Positions 41,454-48,759 of a DNA stretch of 64,000 nucleotides are shown in pieces. The stretch spans positions 649,380 through 713,379 of the forward strand of contig CP072533.1 in NCBI GenBank assembly GCA_021730205.1. Reading direction: 5' to 3'. The notes under the pieces were generated by a model. That model saw only the letters and a program-made list of their open reading frames with translations. It had not been told where the DNA came from and ran no database searches. This DNA comes from Candidatus Ruthia sp. Cpac_8_S14. Its GTDB lineage: Bacteria > Pseudomonadota > Gammaproteobacteria > PS1 > Pseudothioglobaceae. How positions within the stretch are numbered: the stretch's first letter is position 1; each line of letters begins with the position of its first letter. Made by a program: the position numbers and the translations under genes.

Positions 41454-41485
41454 AAAACTAAGGAAGTCTTACCCTCCTTAGTTTT
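41454..41485 (-). terminator. Terminator-like hairpin downstream of the 55-residue ORF
   Basis: Eleven-base arms AAAACTAAGGA and TCCTTAGTTTT enclose ten bases. On the minus strand it begins eight bases after the stop codon of the small ORF, and the trailing T run is only four long. Confidence 0.7.
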
Positions 41486-41493
41486 AATCTAGG

Positions 41494-41661
41494 TTACAAT
41501 TTACCAAAAATCATGCTTAATAAACTAAACGTATCGCTTGCAATATATAATCCAGTTGTTAATAATTCAATACGGGTCAATCTTCTGTCTTGATTAGAAA
41601 TTGCTTCTGCTGCATTTTTTACCTTTTGCTCGTCTGCACCTTGCTGAAATAAGCTCTTCAT
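41494..41661 (-). CDS. Small unknown protein, 55 residues
   Basis: The ORF runs from ATG 41661 to TAA 41494 and encodes MKSLFQQGADEQKVKNAAEA, then a charged stretch (SNQDRRLTRIELL) and a more hydrophobic end (TTGLYIASDTFSLLSMIF). It is framed by terminator hairpins on both sides, supporting an independent gene. Its start overlaps the stop of an 11-codon reading frame (from ATG 41693, MTDEYNDNRSL) as ATGA. Either that is a translationally coupled leader, or a one-base indel has split a gene of about 66 residues. I do not recognise the family. Confidence 0.6.
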   Translation of the reverse strand: MKSLFQQGADEQKVKNAAEAISNQDRRLTRIELLTTGLYIASDTFSLLSMIFGKL

Positions 41662-41722
41662 AAACTTCGGTTATCATTGTACTCATCTGTCATTTTCTTT
41701 AAATCTTTTCATTTAGAATTAT

Positions 41723-41756
41723 AACAAAAAACCGAGGCAAGCTCCGGTTTTTTGTT
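41723..41756 (-). terminator. Rho-independent terminator of the PuuD-like gene
   Basis: Arms AACAAAAAACCG and CGGTTTTTTGTT enclose a GC-rich centre. On the minus strand it lies 17 bases after the stop codon at 41773. The A and T runs on both sides make it work in either direction. Confidence 0.88.
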
Positions 41757-41772
41757 AGTTCTAAGATTTATT

Positions 41773-42360
41773 CTAGTGCCATGCAAGCATGGTTAATAAC
41801 ATTGGAATGGATAAAATAACATTAACACTTGATGCCAATGCTGCATTTTTTTTTGCCATTGCAATTTCTTCTGAAGTTGCCTCTTTCATGCCTAAAATCT
41901 TTTGCTGATTTGGCCAAATGATGAACCAAACATTAAATGCCATTATGGTGCCCATCCATGTGCCGATACCGATAACTTGATAACCTTGTGCAAAGGTAAA
42001 TGCGCCAATAATACCGTTCACACCACGAGATTGTAGTACTAATAATATCAAACCTAAAATCCAAGTAGTTACTGCTGCCATGCGAAACCACAATAAAGCA
42101 CGAGGCGCAATATATTTGCTAATGGCTGCTGGACCAGGACCATCAGTGTCGGTCAGCGCTTGATCCACACCTGGCACTTGAACAAAGTTAAAGTAATAAA
42201 GCAAACCAATCCAAACAATACCTGCCAATACATGTAGCCACACACTAAAAGCATAATGCTGATTAATAATGGCATCCATGCCTACCAAATAAACCACAAT
42301 CGCAGTAGTAATAAAACCAAGCGCTATTTTACACTGAACCAAATTGATACGATTAAACAT
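41773..42360 (-). CDS. PuuD/urate-oxidase-N-domain membrane protein
   Basis: The protein has about 195 residues and five to six membrane helices with the conserved blocks WLHVLAGIVWIGLLYYFNFV, PRALLWFRMAAVTTWILG and GTWMGTIMAFNVWFIIWPNQ. These match the membrane domain of bacterial urate hydroxylase PuuD. In this short form the C-terminal cytochrome c domain is absent and the function is unproven; the conserved His and Trp residues suggest haem. I start at ATG 42360, preceded by GGAGAG; an in-frame ATG at 42372 overlaps that site. It has its own terminator, so it is monocistronic. Confidence 0.8.
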   Translation of the reverse strand: MFNRINLVQCKIALGFITTAIVVYLVGMDAIINQHYAFSVWLHVLAGIVWIGLLYYFNFVQVPGVDQALTDTDGPGPAAISKYIAPRALLWFRMAAVTTWILGLILLVLQSRGVNGIIGAFTFAQGYQVIGIGTWMGTIMAFNVWFIIWPNQQKILGMKEATSEEIAMAKKNAALASSVNVILSIPMLLTMLAWH

Positions 42361-42439
42361 ATTTCTCTCCATAGCTATTAAAGTTGATTATTATAATAAG
42401 GTATTTTTCTTGATGTATATTATTTTTTAACCTTTTTAT

Positions 42440-43185
42440 ATGTCTGAACTTCCAGAAGTTGAAATCACTAAGCGTGGATTTATCCCTTCAATTATCAGTC
42501 AAAAAGTGAATCGAGTAATACTACATCGAGAAAATTTACGTTGGGCTTATACCTAAATACTTGATAACAACATTGGCTAATAAAAAAAATTAATACAATT
42601 GAGCGTCGTGGTAAATACTTATTAATTAGATTTGAGGGTTTTAGAGGTACGTTAATTATTCATTTAGGTACGAGTGGCTCAATTAAGATGGTTGATATTA
42701 AAACACCGCTACTCAAGAATGAACATTTTGAATTGCAATTTAATAAAAGTATAAATATGCGCTTGAATGACCCGAGGCGTTTTGGTGCAGTACTGTTTTC
42801 AAAAGATGGCTCGCACAAATTACTAAATTCATTAGGGATTAAGCCTTTGGAAGCGGCATTTAATGATGGATATTTATATCAAAAATCACGAAATAAACAG
42901 CAAAATATCAAGGCCTTTATTATGGATAGAAAAATCGTGGTTGGTGTGGGTAATATCTATGCTTGTGAGAGTTTGTTTATGGCAAATATTAATCCGCAAT
43001 GTAAAACAGGTGACATAACCTTACAAGATTTTTCTCAAGTTGATGGCAATCTTGAGTATTTCACACAGAATTTGTCTGTGTATGGTTGTGAAAATAAAAC
43101 ATGCCATCTTTGCAAGGGTAAAATAACTAGAATTATACAAAACCAAACGATTCCACATTCTATTGTAAAAAAATGTCAGACTTAG
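42440..43185 (+). pseudogene. mutM: Formamidopyrimidine-DNA glycosylase, broken
   Basis: MutM excises 8-oxoguanine. The true start at 42440 encodes SELPEVEITKRG, with the catalytic Glu and a Ser where Pro-2 is expected. The frame breaks near 42550 (after LRWAY), continues as IPKYLITTLANKK, breaks again at the A8 run near 42586, and then runs open to 43185 (IERRGKYLLIRFEGFRGTLI, MRLNDPRRFGAVLF, GVGNIYACE). The C-terminal zinc finger keeps TCHLC but has HSIVKKCQ where two Cys are expected, so one ligand is lost. Translation from the internal ATG 42688 would lack the catalytic N-terminus. Confidence 0.88.
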
Positions 43186-43580
43186 ATACGTCACAAGAAC
43201 TATTTCAAACAAATTGCTCAACCAACTCTGAGCCATTTGCACTGCAAAATTTAGGTAACTATATGACGCCAGAATTTAGTGAAAATTGCATTGTCATTAT
43301 TGACCCTGGTATGCAAATCCATAATCATGCTTACGCTATTGTACGTTTTGATGATGAGCTATATTTTCGCCAGTACATTGAGCGCGGTTCAAATAAATTT
43401 TTAGTCTGTTTAAATATCCAACATGATGACATTGAACTCAAAGAAGGGTTTGAAGTCGTGGGCTGTGTGGTGCAGCAAAAACAGCGCAAACAAAAACCAC
43501 GGCATTATTACCATCTTAATCCATTTACTAAGGAAATGGATTTTTACGCAAGTGGCAAACTTAAAGATAACAAAGAATAA
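43173..43580 (+). CDS. S24/LexA-fold protein without catalytic Ser-Lys
   Basis: The 135-residue protein has the fold signature of S24 peptidases (LexA/UmuD/phage repressor C-domain): MTPEFSENCIVIIDPG, a YAIVRFDDELYFRQY strand pair, and FEVVGCVVQQ. There is no DNA-binding domain. Aligned with LexA, the nucleophile position in G-x-S-M is Tyr-30 (LGNYMTPEF) and the general-base Lys position about 36 residues on is Arg-66. So self-cleavage is not expected and the domain may only bind partners. The start overlaps the end of mutM by 13 bases. A function for this gene is not known to me. Confidence 0.7.
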   Translation: MSDLDTSQELFQTNCSTNSEPFALQNLGNYMTPEFSENCIVIIDPGMQIHNHAYAIVRFDDELYFRQYIERGSNKFLVCLNIQHDDIELKEGFEVVGCVVQQKQRKQKPRHYYHLNPFTKEMDFYASGKLKDNKE

Positions 43581-43789
43581 TAACCAAGGAAAAGAAAATA
43601 CACTTAACATTTAGCATTGTTATGTCATTGTCTATGGTTAATGCCATGTTTTTCATGTTACTTGTCTTAATATTGGCTGGATCGAGTAAACCATTGACAA
43701 ATGGTTATTTAATTTTACTGTTGCTTAGGTTGTTACCTTTTCACTATTGTATATTTCTCCGCCCATATTTAAAATTATTATTAAATCAC

Positions 43790-44498
43790 TATCCAAATAA
43801 GATGCGCTACTCTGCCTGAATTTATACCGTCTCGTTGATAGGAAAAATAATCTTTTTCCTATCAACGGTGCATTGGTTTCCACCACTGATTGTCTTAATC
43901 CCTAAATTATTAAGAATAATGTGTGCAGCTTGAAGACCTCTAAATGGTATTTTTCACTTGTTTGAGTGAGTGCTATACTCAATTTTTTATCTTTGGTAAT
44001 AAATTGTTCAAACACTTCCTTATCTACTTCAAGGTTTTTTGATAGAATTACTGCACCAAAATGTATTAATAAATCATACTCGTTAAACTGGATGATAAAC
44101 GACCCGATCACGCCGTTTAAAGTTCCTTACCAACCCGCAATGTGAGCAATGCCCGACTTATGCGCCCGATTGATTAAAGGCAAAAATTGGCAAACAATCT
44201 GCTCTCATCACCATGTAAACCACACCTTTTTCACAAATAATAACGGTATTCCCTTCACAACCATTAGACTGAACATCTAAGCAAATATTAAAATGCGTTT
44301 GATTCAGCCATTTTGGCGTGTTGGATAAGTCAAAATACGGCATCAGTAGTTTACGACTATGAATAACAGTATCAGGAATGTCGCCTATGTGCGTTGCGAG
44401 ATTAAAATTATCATAATGACCAGCACTCCGCCATCTTCTAGATATCTCGGGGTTGAAAACAACCTAACACCACTTGGAAAGTTTGGCTTAGTTTGCAT
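43790..44498 (-). pseudogene. pgeF: Polyphenol-oxidase/laccase-fold protein PgeF (YfiH), broken
   Basis: PgeF edits wrong amino acids out of peptidoglycan precursors. ATG 44498 overlaps the rluD stop, the usual rluD-yfiH order. The pieces in order are KPNFPSGVRLFSTPRY, NFNLATHIGDIPDTVIHSRK, WLNQTHFNICLDVQSNGCEG, MRADCLPIFAFNQSG, HFGAVILSKNLEVDKEVFEQ, KTISGGNQCTVDRKK and FSYQRDGINSGRVAHLIW. They lie in different frames with stops, notably near 44400, 44150 and 43900. The metal ligand Cys in ADCLP survives, but AGWRG is unreadable. A 15-base perfect inverted repeat (43833-43847/43853-43867) lies in the C-terminal coding part and is probably incidental. Confidence 0.85.
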
Positions 44499-45450
44499 CA
44501 AATTTAACTAATACTTGCAATAAATTTTGCATGTCTTGCGGCAATGGTGCTTTCCATGACATTAATTCACCAGATGTTGGGTGCGTGAGGGTGAGTTTTT
44601 TGGCATGAAGGGCATGACGACTGAATTTTTTAAGTGCGTTTTTTAATTGCTCGTCTGCTTTTTTGGGAAAGCGAATTTTACCACCATACATCGGATCAGC
44701 AATTAGCGGATATCCAATAAATGATAGGTGTACTCGAATTTGATGAGTGCGTCCTGTTTCTAAAATTGCTTTAACGTGAGTGTGGTGTGCAAAACGCTCA
44801 ATAACGCGATAATAAGTAAATGCACCTTTGCCGCCCTCAACCACTGCTTGTCTAATTCTATCTTTAGGGTCACGCCCTATTGGTTCATCAACCGTACCGC
44901 CAGAAATCATATGACCATAGACAATAGCTGAATATTCTCGTGAAATACTATGGGTTTGTAATCGCTCGGTTAAATACTTTTGTGCATATTCACTGCGTGC
45001 AACAACCATCAATCCTGAAGTGTTTTTATCCAAGCGATGAACAATGCCAGCTCGGTCAAGATTGGCTAAAGATGAATCGTAATGTAATAATGCATTAGCA
45101 AGTGTTCCTGCCCAATTGCTTGCACCAGGGTGTGTTACTAAGCCTACTGGCTTATTAATAATAATAATCGCTTCATCTTCATACACCACGTCAATGGCAA
45201 TATCTTCTGCCAACCATGCGTTGGTTTTTTCAATTTTTATTGATAAGACAACCACTTCACCACCTAAGACTTTCTCCTTAGGTTTAAAAGTTTTATGATG
45301 AATTAGGGCGTTGCCAGATCCTATCCATTGGGTGATTTTAGCACGTGAATAGTTAGGCAACATTTGCGCCATTGCAGCATCAATACGCTGACCAATGAAT
45401 CGATTTGGGATAATAATACTTAACAAACTCATAACAATATTAGTACTCAT
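44488..45450 (-). CDS. rluD: 23S rRNA pseudouridine-1911/1915/1917 synthase RluD
   Basis: RluD makes three pseudouridines in helix 69 of 23S rRNA, important for ribosome assembly and termination. An S4 domain at the N-terminus (YSRAKITQWIGSGNALIHH) is followed by the catalytic domain with Asp in GIVHRLDKNTSGLMVVA, and RTHQIRVHLSFIGYPLIADPMYGG. At 320 residues it is normal. An in-frame ATG at 45432 is an alternative start. Its end overlaps the broken pgeF. Confidence 0.94.
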   Translation of the reverse strand: MSTNIVMSLLSIIIPNRFIGQRIDAAMAQMLPNYSRAKITQWIGSGNALIHHKTFKPKEKVLGGEVVVLSIKIEKTNAWLAEDIAIDVVYEDEAIIIINKPVGLVTHPGASNWAGTLANALLHYDSSLANLDRAGIVHRLDKNTSGLMVVARSEYAQKYLTERLQTHSISREYSAIVYGHMISGGTVDEPIGRDPKDRIRQAVVEGGKGAFTYYRVIERFAHHTHVKAILETGRTHQIRVHLSFIGYPLIADPMYGGKIRFPKKADEQLKNALKKFSRHALHAKKLTLTHPTSGELMSWKAPLPQDMQNLLQVLVKFDAN

Positions 45451-45462
45451 GTGAACATAAAA

Positions 45463-45540
45463 TGGCGTCGCGTAAGAGATTTGAACTCCTGTTACTAGGA
45501 TGAAATCCTAGGGTCCTCAGCCAGACTAGACGAACGCGAC
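45463..45540 (-). tRNA. tRNA-Glu (anticodon TTC), CCA encoded
   Basis: A full cloverleaf can be drawn: acceptor GTCGCGT with ACGCGAC, anticodon stem CTAGG/CCTAG with loop ATTTCAT (TTC), T arm AGGAG-TTCAAAT-CTCTT, discriminator G and encoded CCA. The D loop is two bases longer than in the neighbour at 45652. The U11-A24 and U13-G22 pairs expected for GluRS recognition are present. It lies 12 bases upstream of rluD on the same strand. Confidence 0.93.
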
Positions 45541-45606
45541 GAAGGTACTTTACTTTAATTGAGAACTTTAGGTAAATAAACTAAATATTTTACAAACAGA
45601 CAAAAA

Positions 45607-45641
45607 AAATGGCATGGCTTTTTTCAAAAACCATGCCATTT
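45607..45641 (-). terminator. Terminator between the two tRNA-Glu genes
   Basis: Perfect arms AAATGGCATGG and CCATGCCATTT enclose a 13-base A/T-rich loop that can extend the stem. On the minus strand a run of eight T follows (45609-45602). It ends the tRNA-Ala/tRNA-Glu unit, so the tRNA-Glu at 45463 must have its own promoter or rely on read-through. Confidence 0.88.
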
Positions 45642-45651
45642 GTTAATATAG

Positions 45652-45723
45652 CATCGCCTAGGAGAATCGAACTCCTCTTACCAGAATGAAAGCCTGGGGT
45701 CCTAACCGATAGACGAAGGCGAC
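45652..45723 (-). tRNA. tRNA-Glu (anticodon TTC), CCA not encoded
   Basis: Acceptor GTCGCCT pairs with AGGCGAT, including a G1-U72 wobble; the anticodon stem CCAGG/TCTGG has loop CTTTCAT (TTC); the T arm is GAGGAGTTCGATTCTCC. After discriminator G the genome reads CTA where CCA is expected, so the end must be supplied by the CCA-adding enzyme. It differs at many positions from the other tRNA-Glu. It is co-oriented with tRNA-Ala 20 bases upstream. Confidence 0.9.
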
Positions 45724-45743
45724 ATAACGTTTTCTTTTGCTTA

Positions 45744-45819
45744 TGGTGGAGCTAAGCGGAATCGAACCGCTGACCCCGACACTGCCAGTGTCGTGCTCTC
45801 CCAGCTGAGCTATAGCCCC
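45744..45819 (-). tRNA. tRNA-Ala (anticodon GGC)
   Basis: Acceptor GGGGCTA pairs with TAGCTCC, with one wobble pair inside the stem; the G3-U70 identity pair must be checked by folding. The D arm is GCTCAGCTGGGAGAGC, the anticodon stem CGACA/TGTCG with loop CTGGCAG (GGC), and the T arm AGCGG-TTCGATT-CCGCT. CCA is encoded. It is first in a unit with tRNA-Glu (45652-45723). Confidence 0.94.
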
Positions 45820-45911
45820 GAAACACCACCAAATTACTGACTTGTCAGCAAAAAATGTAAATTATAATCTCTAAGTTGAATTAGTCAAGACATAATTGGT
45901 AAAATAATGAC

Positions 45912-46634
45912 ATGGACATACGAACTTTTAAAGAAAAAACTTACACACTAGAAATACTCTACCACATCGGCGCTTTAGAAGACTCCATTCACTTTGTCTT
46001 TGACCGTAGCACAAAAACCTGTGCTATTATTGACCCAGCATGGGACGCACCCTTGTTTATTCAGCGAATACATGATAAAGGTTACACGCTCACTGATATT
46101 TGGTTAACCCATTGGCACTTTGACCATACCAATGCCGTTGATGAAATTGTAAAAGCGACAGGTGCTAAAATAACAGTGGGTGTTAATGAAGCGCCCTATT
46201 TGCAAATTGACAGTCTACCTGAAACAGTTGAAAACAACGACATTGTTTTTATCGGCAATACAGCAGCTAAAATTATCAACACACCAGGACACAGCGCTGG
46301 TGGTATTTGTTATTTGTTAGATGGGCATATTATTGCTGGTGATACTTTGTTTGTTTATGGGGCAGGGCATTGTTCATTGCCTGGTGGCAATATTAACGAA
46401 TTGTTTCATTCCATGCAAAAACTCAAACGTATTGATGATGATGTAATGCTACATTGTGGGCATGACTACGGCGCAAAAGTTAACACAACAATGGGTGAAC
46501 AAAAACAAGGGAATGCTTTTTTATTGCTTGATAACGAGGCCGATTTTGTTAATTATGTTAACGGTATGCAACAAGGAAAAATCCCTTATCCTAAAGATGC
46601 GCTAACTCAAGCAGAAATTAAGGCTATGTTATGA
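45912..46634 (+). CDS. Metallo-beta-lactamase-fold hydrolase (glyoxalase II-like)
   Basis: This binuclear metal hydrolase has 240 residues. The HxHxDH motif is THWHFDHTN (about 77-85); further ligands lie in NTPGHSAGGICYLL, IIAGDTLFVYGAGHCSLPGG and LHCGHDYG. The layout matches glyoxalase II or persulfide dioxygenase-like MBL proteins; the exact substrate (S-lactoylglutathione, glutathione persulfide or another thioester) cannot be fixed by reading. It is followed by nadD after a few bases. Confidence 0.85.
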   Translation: MDIRTFKEKTYTLEILYHIGALEDSIHFVFDRSTKTCAIIDPAWDAPLFIQRIHDKGYTLTDIWLTHWHFDHTNAVDEIVKATGAKITVGVNEAPYLQIDSLPETVENNDIVFIGNTAAKIINTPGHSAGGICYLLDGHIIAGDTLFVYGAGHCSLPGGNINELFHSMQKLKRIDDDVMLHCGHDYGAKVNTTMGEQKQGNAFLLLDNEADFVNYVNGMQQGKIPYPKDALTQAEIKAML

Positions 46635-46670
46635 GTATTGAAAAAGGGTCTAAGTTTTAAATTGTTTAAA

Positions 46671-47270
46671 ATGATTGGCTTTTTTGGTGGCTCGTTTGAT
46701 CCGGTTCATTATGGGCATTTAAAAAACGCCGCTCAGCTTAAAGCTGAGCTTGGATTATCAAAATTATTTTTAATGCCTTGCGCTGAACCTGTACATAAAG
46801 AACAACTCAGTTTTAGTGTCAATCAGCGTATGGATATGTTGCACTTGGCCGTTGAAGAATTTAACACGCTCTCAATAGATGCTAGAGAAATTGAGAAAAA
46901 TAGAGGCTCCTACACCATTGACTCGCTCAAACAGATTCAATCAGAACATCAAAATGATTCTATTTGTTTAATCATGGGGATGGATAGTTTTAACACGCTA
47001 AACAGTTGGAAAGAATATCAAAATTTTTACCAAAATTGCCACCTAGTGGTTATTGCTAGATCTGGTGCTTTAATACGTCAAGAAAAATATGGTTTTAAAT
47101 TAACCAGTGTGATTAATGATTTAACAAAACAAAAGACTGGGTTTGTTTTTTTTGCAAATAATCAAATGCTTGATATTTCTTCAAGCGCTATTCACGGTAA
47201 AATAAGCAGCCACGAAAACTTATCTAGGCTATTGCCAGAATCTATTATTGATTATATTAATACCTCATGA
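46671..47270 (+). CDS. nadD: Nicotinate-nucleotide adenylyltransferase
   Basis: NadD forms deamido-NAD from nicotinate mononucleotide and ATP. MIGFFGGSFDPVHYGHLKNA carries the nucleotidyltransferase motif, the substrate loop is MGMDSFNTLNSWKEYQ, and the second signature is DISSSAIHGKISS. I start at ATG 46671 because the motif begins four residues later, as in homologues; the frame extends 11 codons to a TTG. The protein has 199 residues. It overlaps rsfS by four bases (ATGA). Confidence 0.95.
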   Translation: MIGFFGGSFDPVHYGHLKNAAQLKAELGLSKLFLMPCAEPVHKEQLSFSVNQRMDMLHLAVEEFNTLSIDAREIEKNRGSYTIDSLKQIQSEHQNDSICLIMGMDSFNTLNSWKEYQNFYQNCHLVVIARSGALIRQEKYGFKLTSVINDLTKQKTGFVFFANNQMLDISSSAIHGKISSHENLSRLLPESIIDYINTS

Positions 47271-47599
47271 ATTTAGAACAACAATTAAAGACCGTTACTG
47301 ATACCATTGAAGAATTAAAAGGTGAAGACATCGTCACCTTAAAAATTTTAGAACAAAATGCTGATATTGAGGCCATTGTTATTGCCACAGGTCGATCCGT
47401 TCAACATATGCGCAGTATCGCCAATAATCTTAAAATTGAGGCTAAGCGCCTTAATATGAAAATGTTGGGTATTGAAGGCACTGAGACTGGGCATTGGGTG
47501 TTAATAGACTTGGTAGAAGTTGTGGTTCATATTATGACGGAAAAAACCAGAGAATTTTATAAATTAGAAAAACTTTGGTCAGGATTGGAGAACACTTGA
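47267..47599 (+). CDS. rsfS: Ribosomal silencing factor RsfS
   Basis: RsfS binds uL14 on the 50S subunit and blocks subunit joining when nutrients are low. The 110-residue protein includes the conserved blocks EDIVTLKILEQNADIEAIVI, ATGRSVQHMRSIANNL and GIEGTETGHWVLIDLVEVVV. The nadD-rsfS-rlmH order is the normal gammaproteobacterial cluster, and the remains of rlmH follow here. Confidence 0.95.
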   Translation: MNLEQQLKTVTDTIEELKGEDIVTLKILEQNADIEAIVIATGRSVQHMRSIANNLKIEAKRLNMKMLGIEGTETGHWVLIDLVEVVVHIMTEKTREFYKLEKLWSGLENT

Positions 47600-47601
47600 A
47601 T

Positions 47602-47727
47602 ATGCAAACAAACCTAATTGTAATTGATAAAAAAATGCCAAACTGGATACAAACAAGCGTTCATCATTATCAAAAGCAATTAACCTTATCACAGATAATA
47701 ATACAACAATCAATCGAGGAATTATGA
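47602..47727 (+). pseudogene. rlmH: RlmH remnant (N-terminal stub)
   Basis: Two bases after rsfS an ORF of 41 codons starts MQTNLIVIDKKMPNWIQTSV and continues HHYQKQL, matching the first 27 or so residues of RlmH (usual form: beta strand, KMPxWV, then a tyrosine-containing helix). The remaining residues are unrelated and the ORF ends overlapping the next start codon. The SAM-binding knot that makes up most of the 155-residue protein is absent. RlmH methylates pseudouridine 1915 in 23S rRNA helix 69, which RluD (intact here) makes. Confidence 0.82.
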
Positions 47728-48383
47728 AACTAGAACTAATCAGCTTTAAACTTTGTCCATTTGCGCAGCGCGCCATTATTTTTCTAAATAAACAAAAACT
47801 TGATTTTGAATTAAACCACATCAATCCAATGAACCCGCCTGATTGGTTTAAGCAAATTTCCCCAACTGGACAAGTGCCCTTATTAAAAGCAGATGGGAGA
47901 ATTATCTTTGAGTCTTCCGTGATTATTGAATTTGCTAATGATATTAGCAAAACCAATCTACACCCTAGCAACCCTATTCAAAAAGCTGAAAATCGTTCAT
48001 GGATTCAATTTTCATCAACCCTATTTGACGATCTATTTGGTGTAGTAACGAGCGATGAGAAAAAATTCCGTATATCAAAAAAATCTTTGTTTGACAAACT
48101 GGCCAAAGTTGAAGTTGTTAAAAATAATGCTAAGTTTTTTAATGGTGATAATTTTTCAATCATCGATGCCGCCTTTGCACCAATATTCATGCGCCTAAGC
48201 TGGATTAATGAGTTTACCAATAATATTTTATCACTTGATGATTTCAAACATCTAAGTGCATGGAGTAAAGAGCTGTTGCAAGTAGATGTGGTTAAAAGTT
48301 CAGTGGTTGAAGGACTGGATGATGCTTATTACTCTAACATTGAAGCGCGTGAAGGTCACCTATCAACCCTACTTATTGACTAA
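47724..48383 (+). CDS. sspA: SspA-like glutathione S-transferase-fold protein
   Basis: A thioredoxin-like N-domain (LISFKLCPFAQRAIIFLNKQ, cis-Pro in TGQVPLL, and FESSVIIEFAND) is followed by an all-helical GST C-domain; the total is 219 residues. It could be stringent starvation protein A, which binds RNA polymerase, or a true glutathione transferase. The Cys-Pro motif and lack of an obvious Tyr/Ser nucleophile leave this open. It now takes the place of the lost rlmH body, with an ATGA overlap. Confidence 0.72.
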   Translation: MKLELISFKLCPFAQRAIIFLNKQKLDFELNHINPMNPPDWFKQISPTGQVPLLKADGRIIFESSVIIEFANDISKTNLHPSNPIQKAENRSWIQFSSTLFDDLFGVVTSDEKKFRISKKSLFDKLAKVEVVKNNAKFFNGDNFSIIDAAFAPIFMRLSWINEFTNNILSLDDFKHLSAWSKELLQVDVVKSSVVEGLDDAYYSNIEAREGHLSTLLID

Positions 48384-48399
48384 AGCCTTCCAAATGAGT

Positions 48400-48747
48400 T
48401 TAGAGAATGGACAAAACATTTTCAGGTGGACGACCGATAACAACGCCTTTGTTTGTTCTTACAATGGGTCGTTCAATTAATTTTGGGGTTTTGACCATAG
48501 CACTAACTAATTGATTTTCAGTTAAAGCTTTATGATCTAGACCCTGTTCTTTGTATTCAGGCTCGTCTTTGCGCATGAGTAATCTGGCTTCAAGGTTCAA
48601 ATCGGTTAATAATTGCTTGAGTTCGCTACTAGTGGGTGGATTTTCTAAATATTTAATTATTTCAAAATCAACATTTTTTTGTTCTAAAATAGCTAACGTT
48701 GTTCTTGATTTAGAACATCTTGGATTGTGATAAATGATTGTACTCAT
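48400..48747 (-). CDS. ArsC-family reductase
   Basis: The 115-residue glutaredoxin-dependent reductase fold starts at ATG 48747 (MSTIIYHNPRCSKSRTTLAI) with Cys-11 as the predicted nucleophile, and has NPPTSSELKQLL, LLMRKDEPEYKE and the C-terminal ERPIVRTNKGVVIGRPPENV. The motifs fit the ArsC/YfgD group; YfgD-like proteins are often of unknown substrate, and no arsenic genes lie nearby. The ORF extends 18 codons upstream to 48801, but that part overlaps the divergent thioredoxin gene. Confidence 0.88.
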   Translation of the reverse strand: MSTIIYHNPRCSKSRTTLAILEQKNVDFEIIKYLENPPTSSELKQLLTDLNLEARLLMRKDEPEYKEQGLDHKALTENQLVSAMVKTPKLIERPIVRTNKGVVIGRPPENVLSIL

Positions 48748-48759
48748 GACTAAATAAAT

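Noticed and set aside
43622-43819. Plus-strand hydrophobic ORF of 65 codons as a small membrane protein
   Set aside because: It has no clear ribosome binding site, its 3' part is antisense to the end of the pgeF pseudogene and it resembles no family; the rest of 43581-43790 shows nothing I can name.
43833-43867. 15-base perfect inverted repeat as a regulatory hairpin or terminator
   Set aside because: It falls in the recognisable coding part of the decayed pgeF C-terminus and is not followed by a T run; chance symmetry is more likely.
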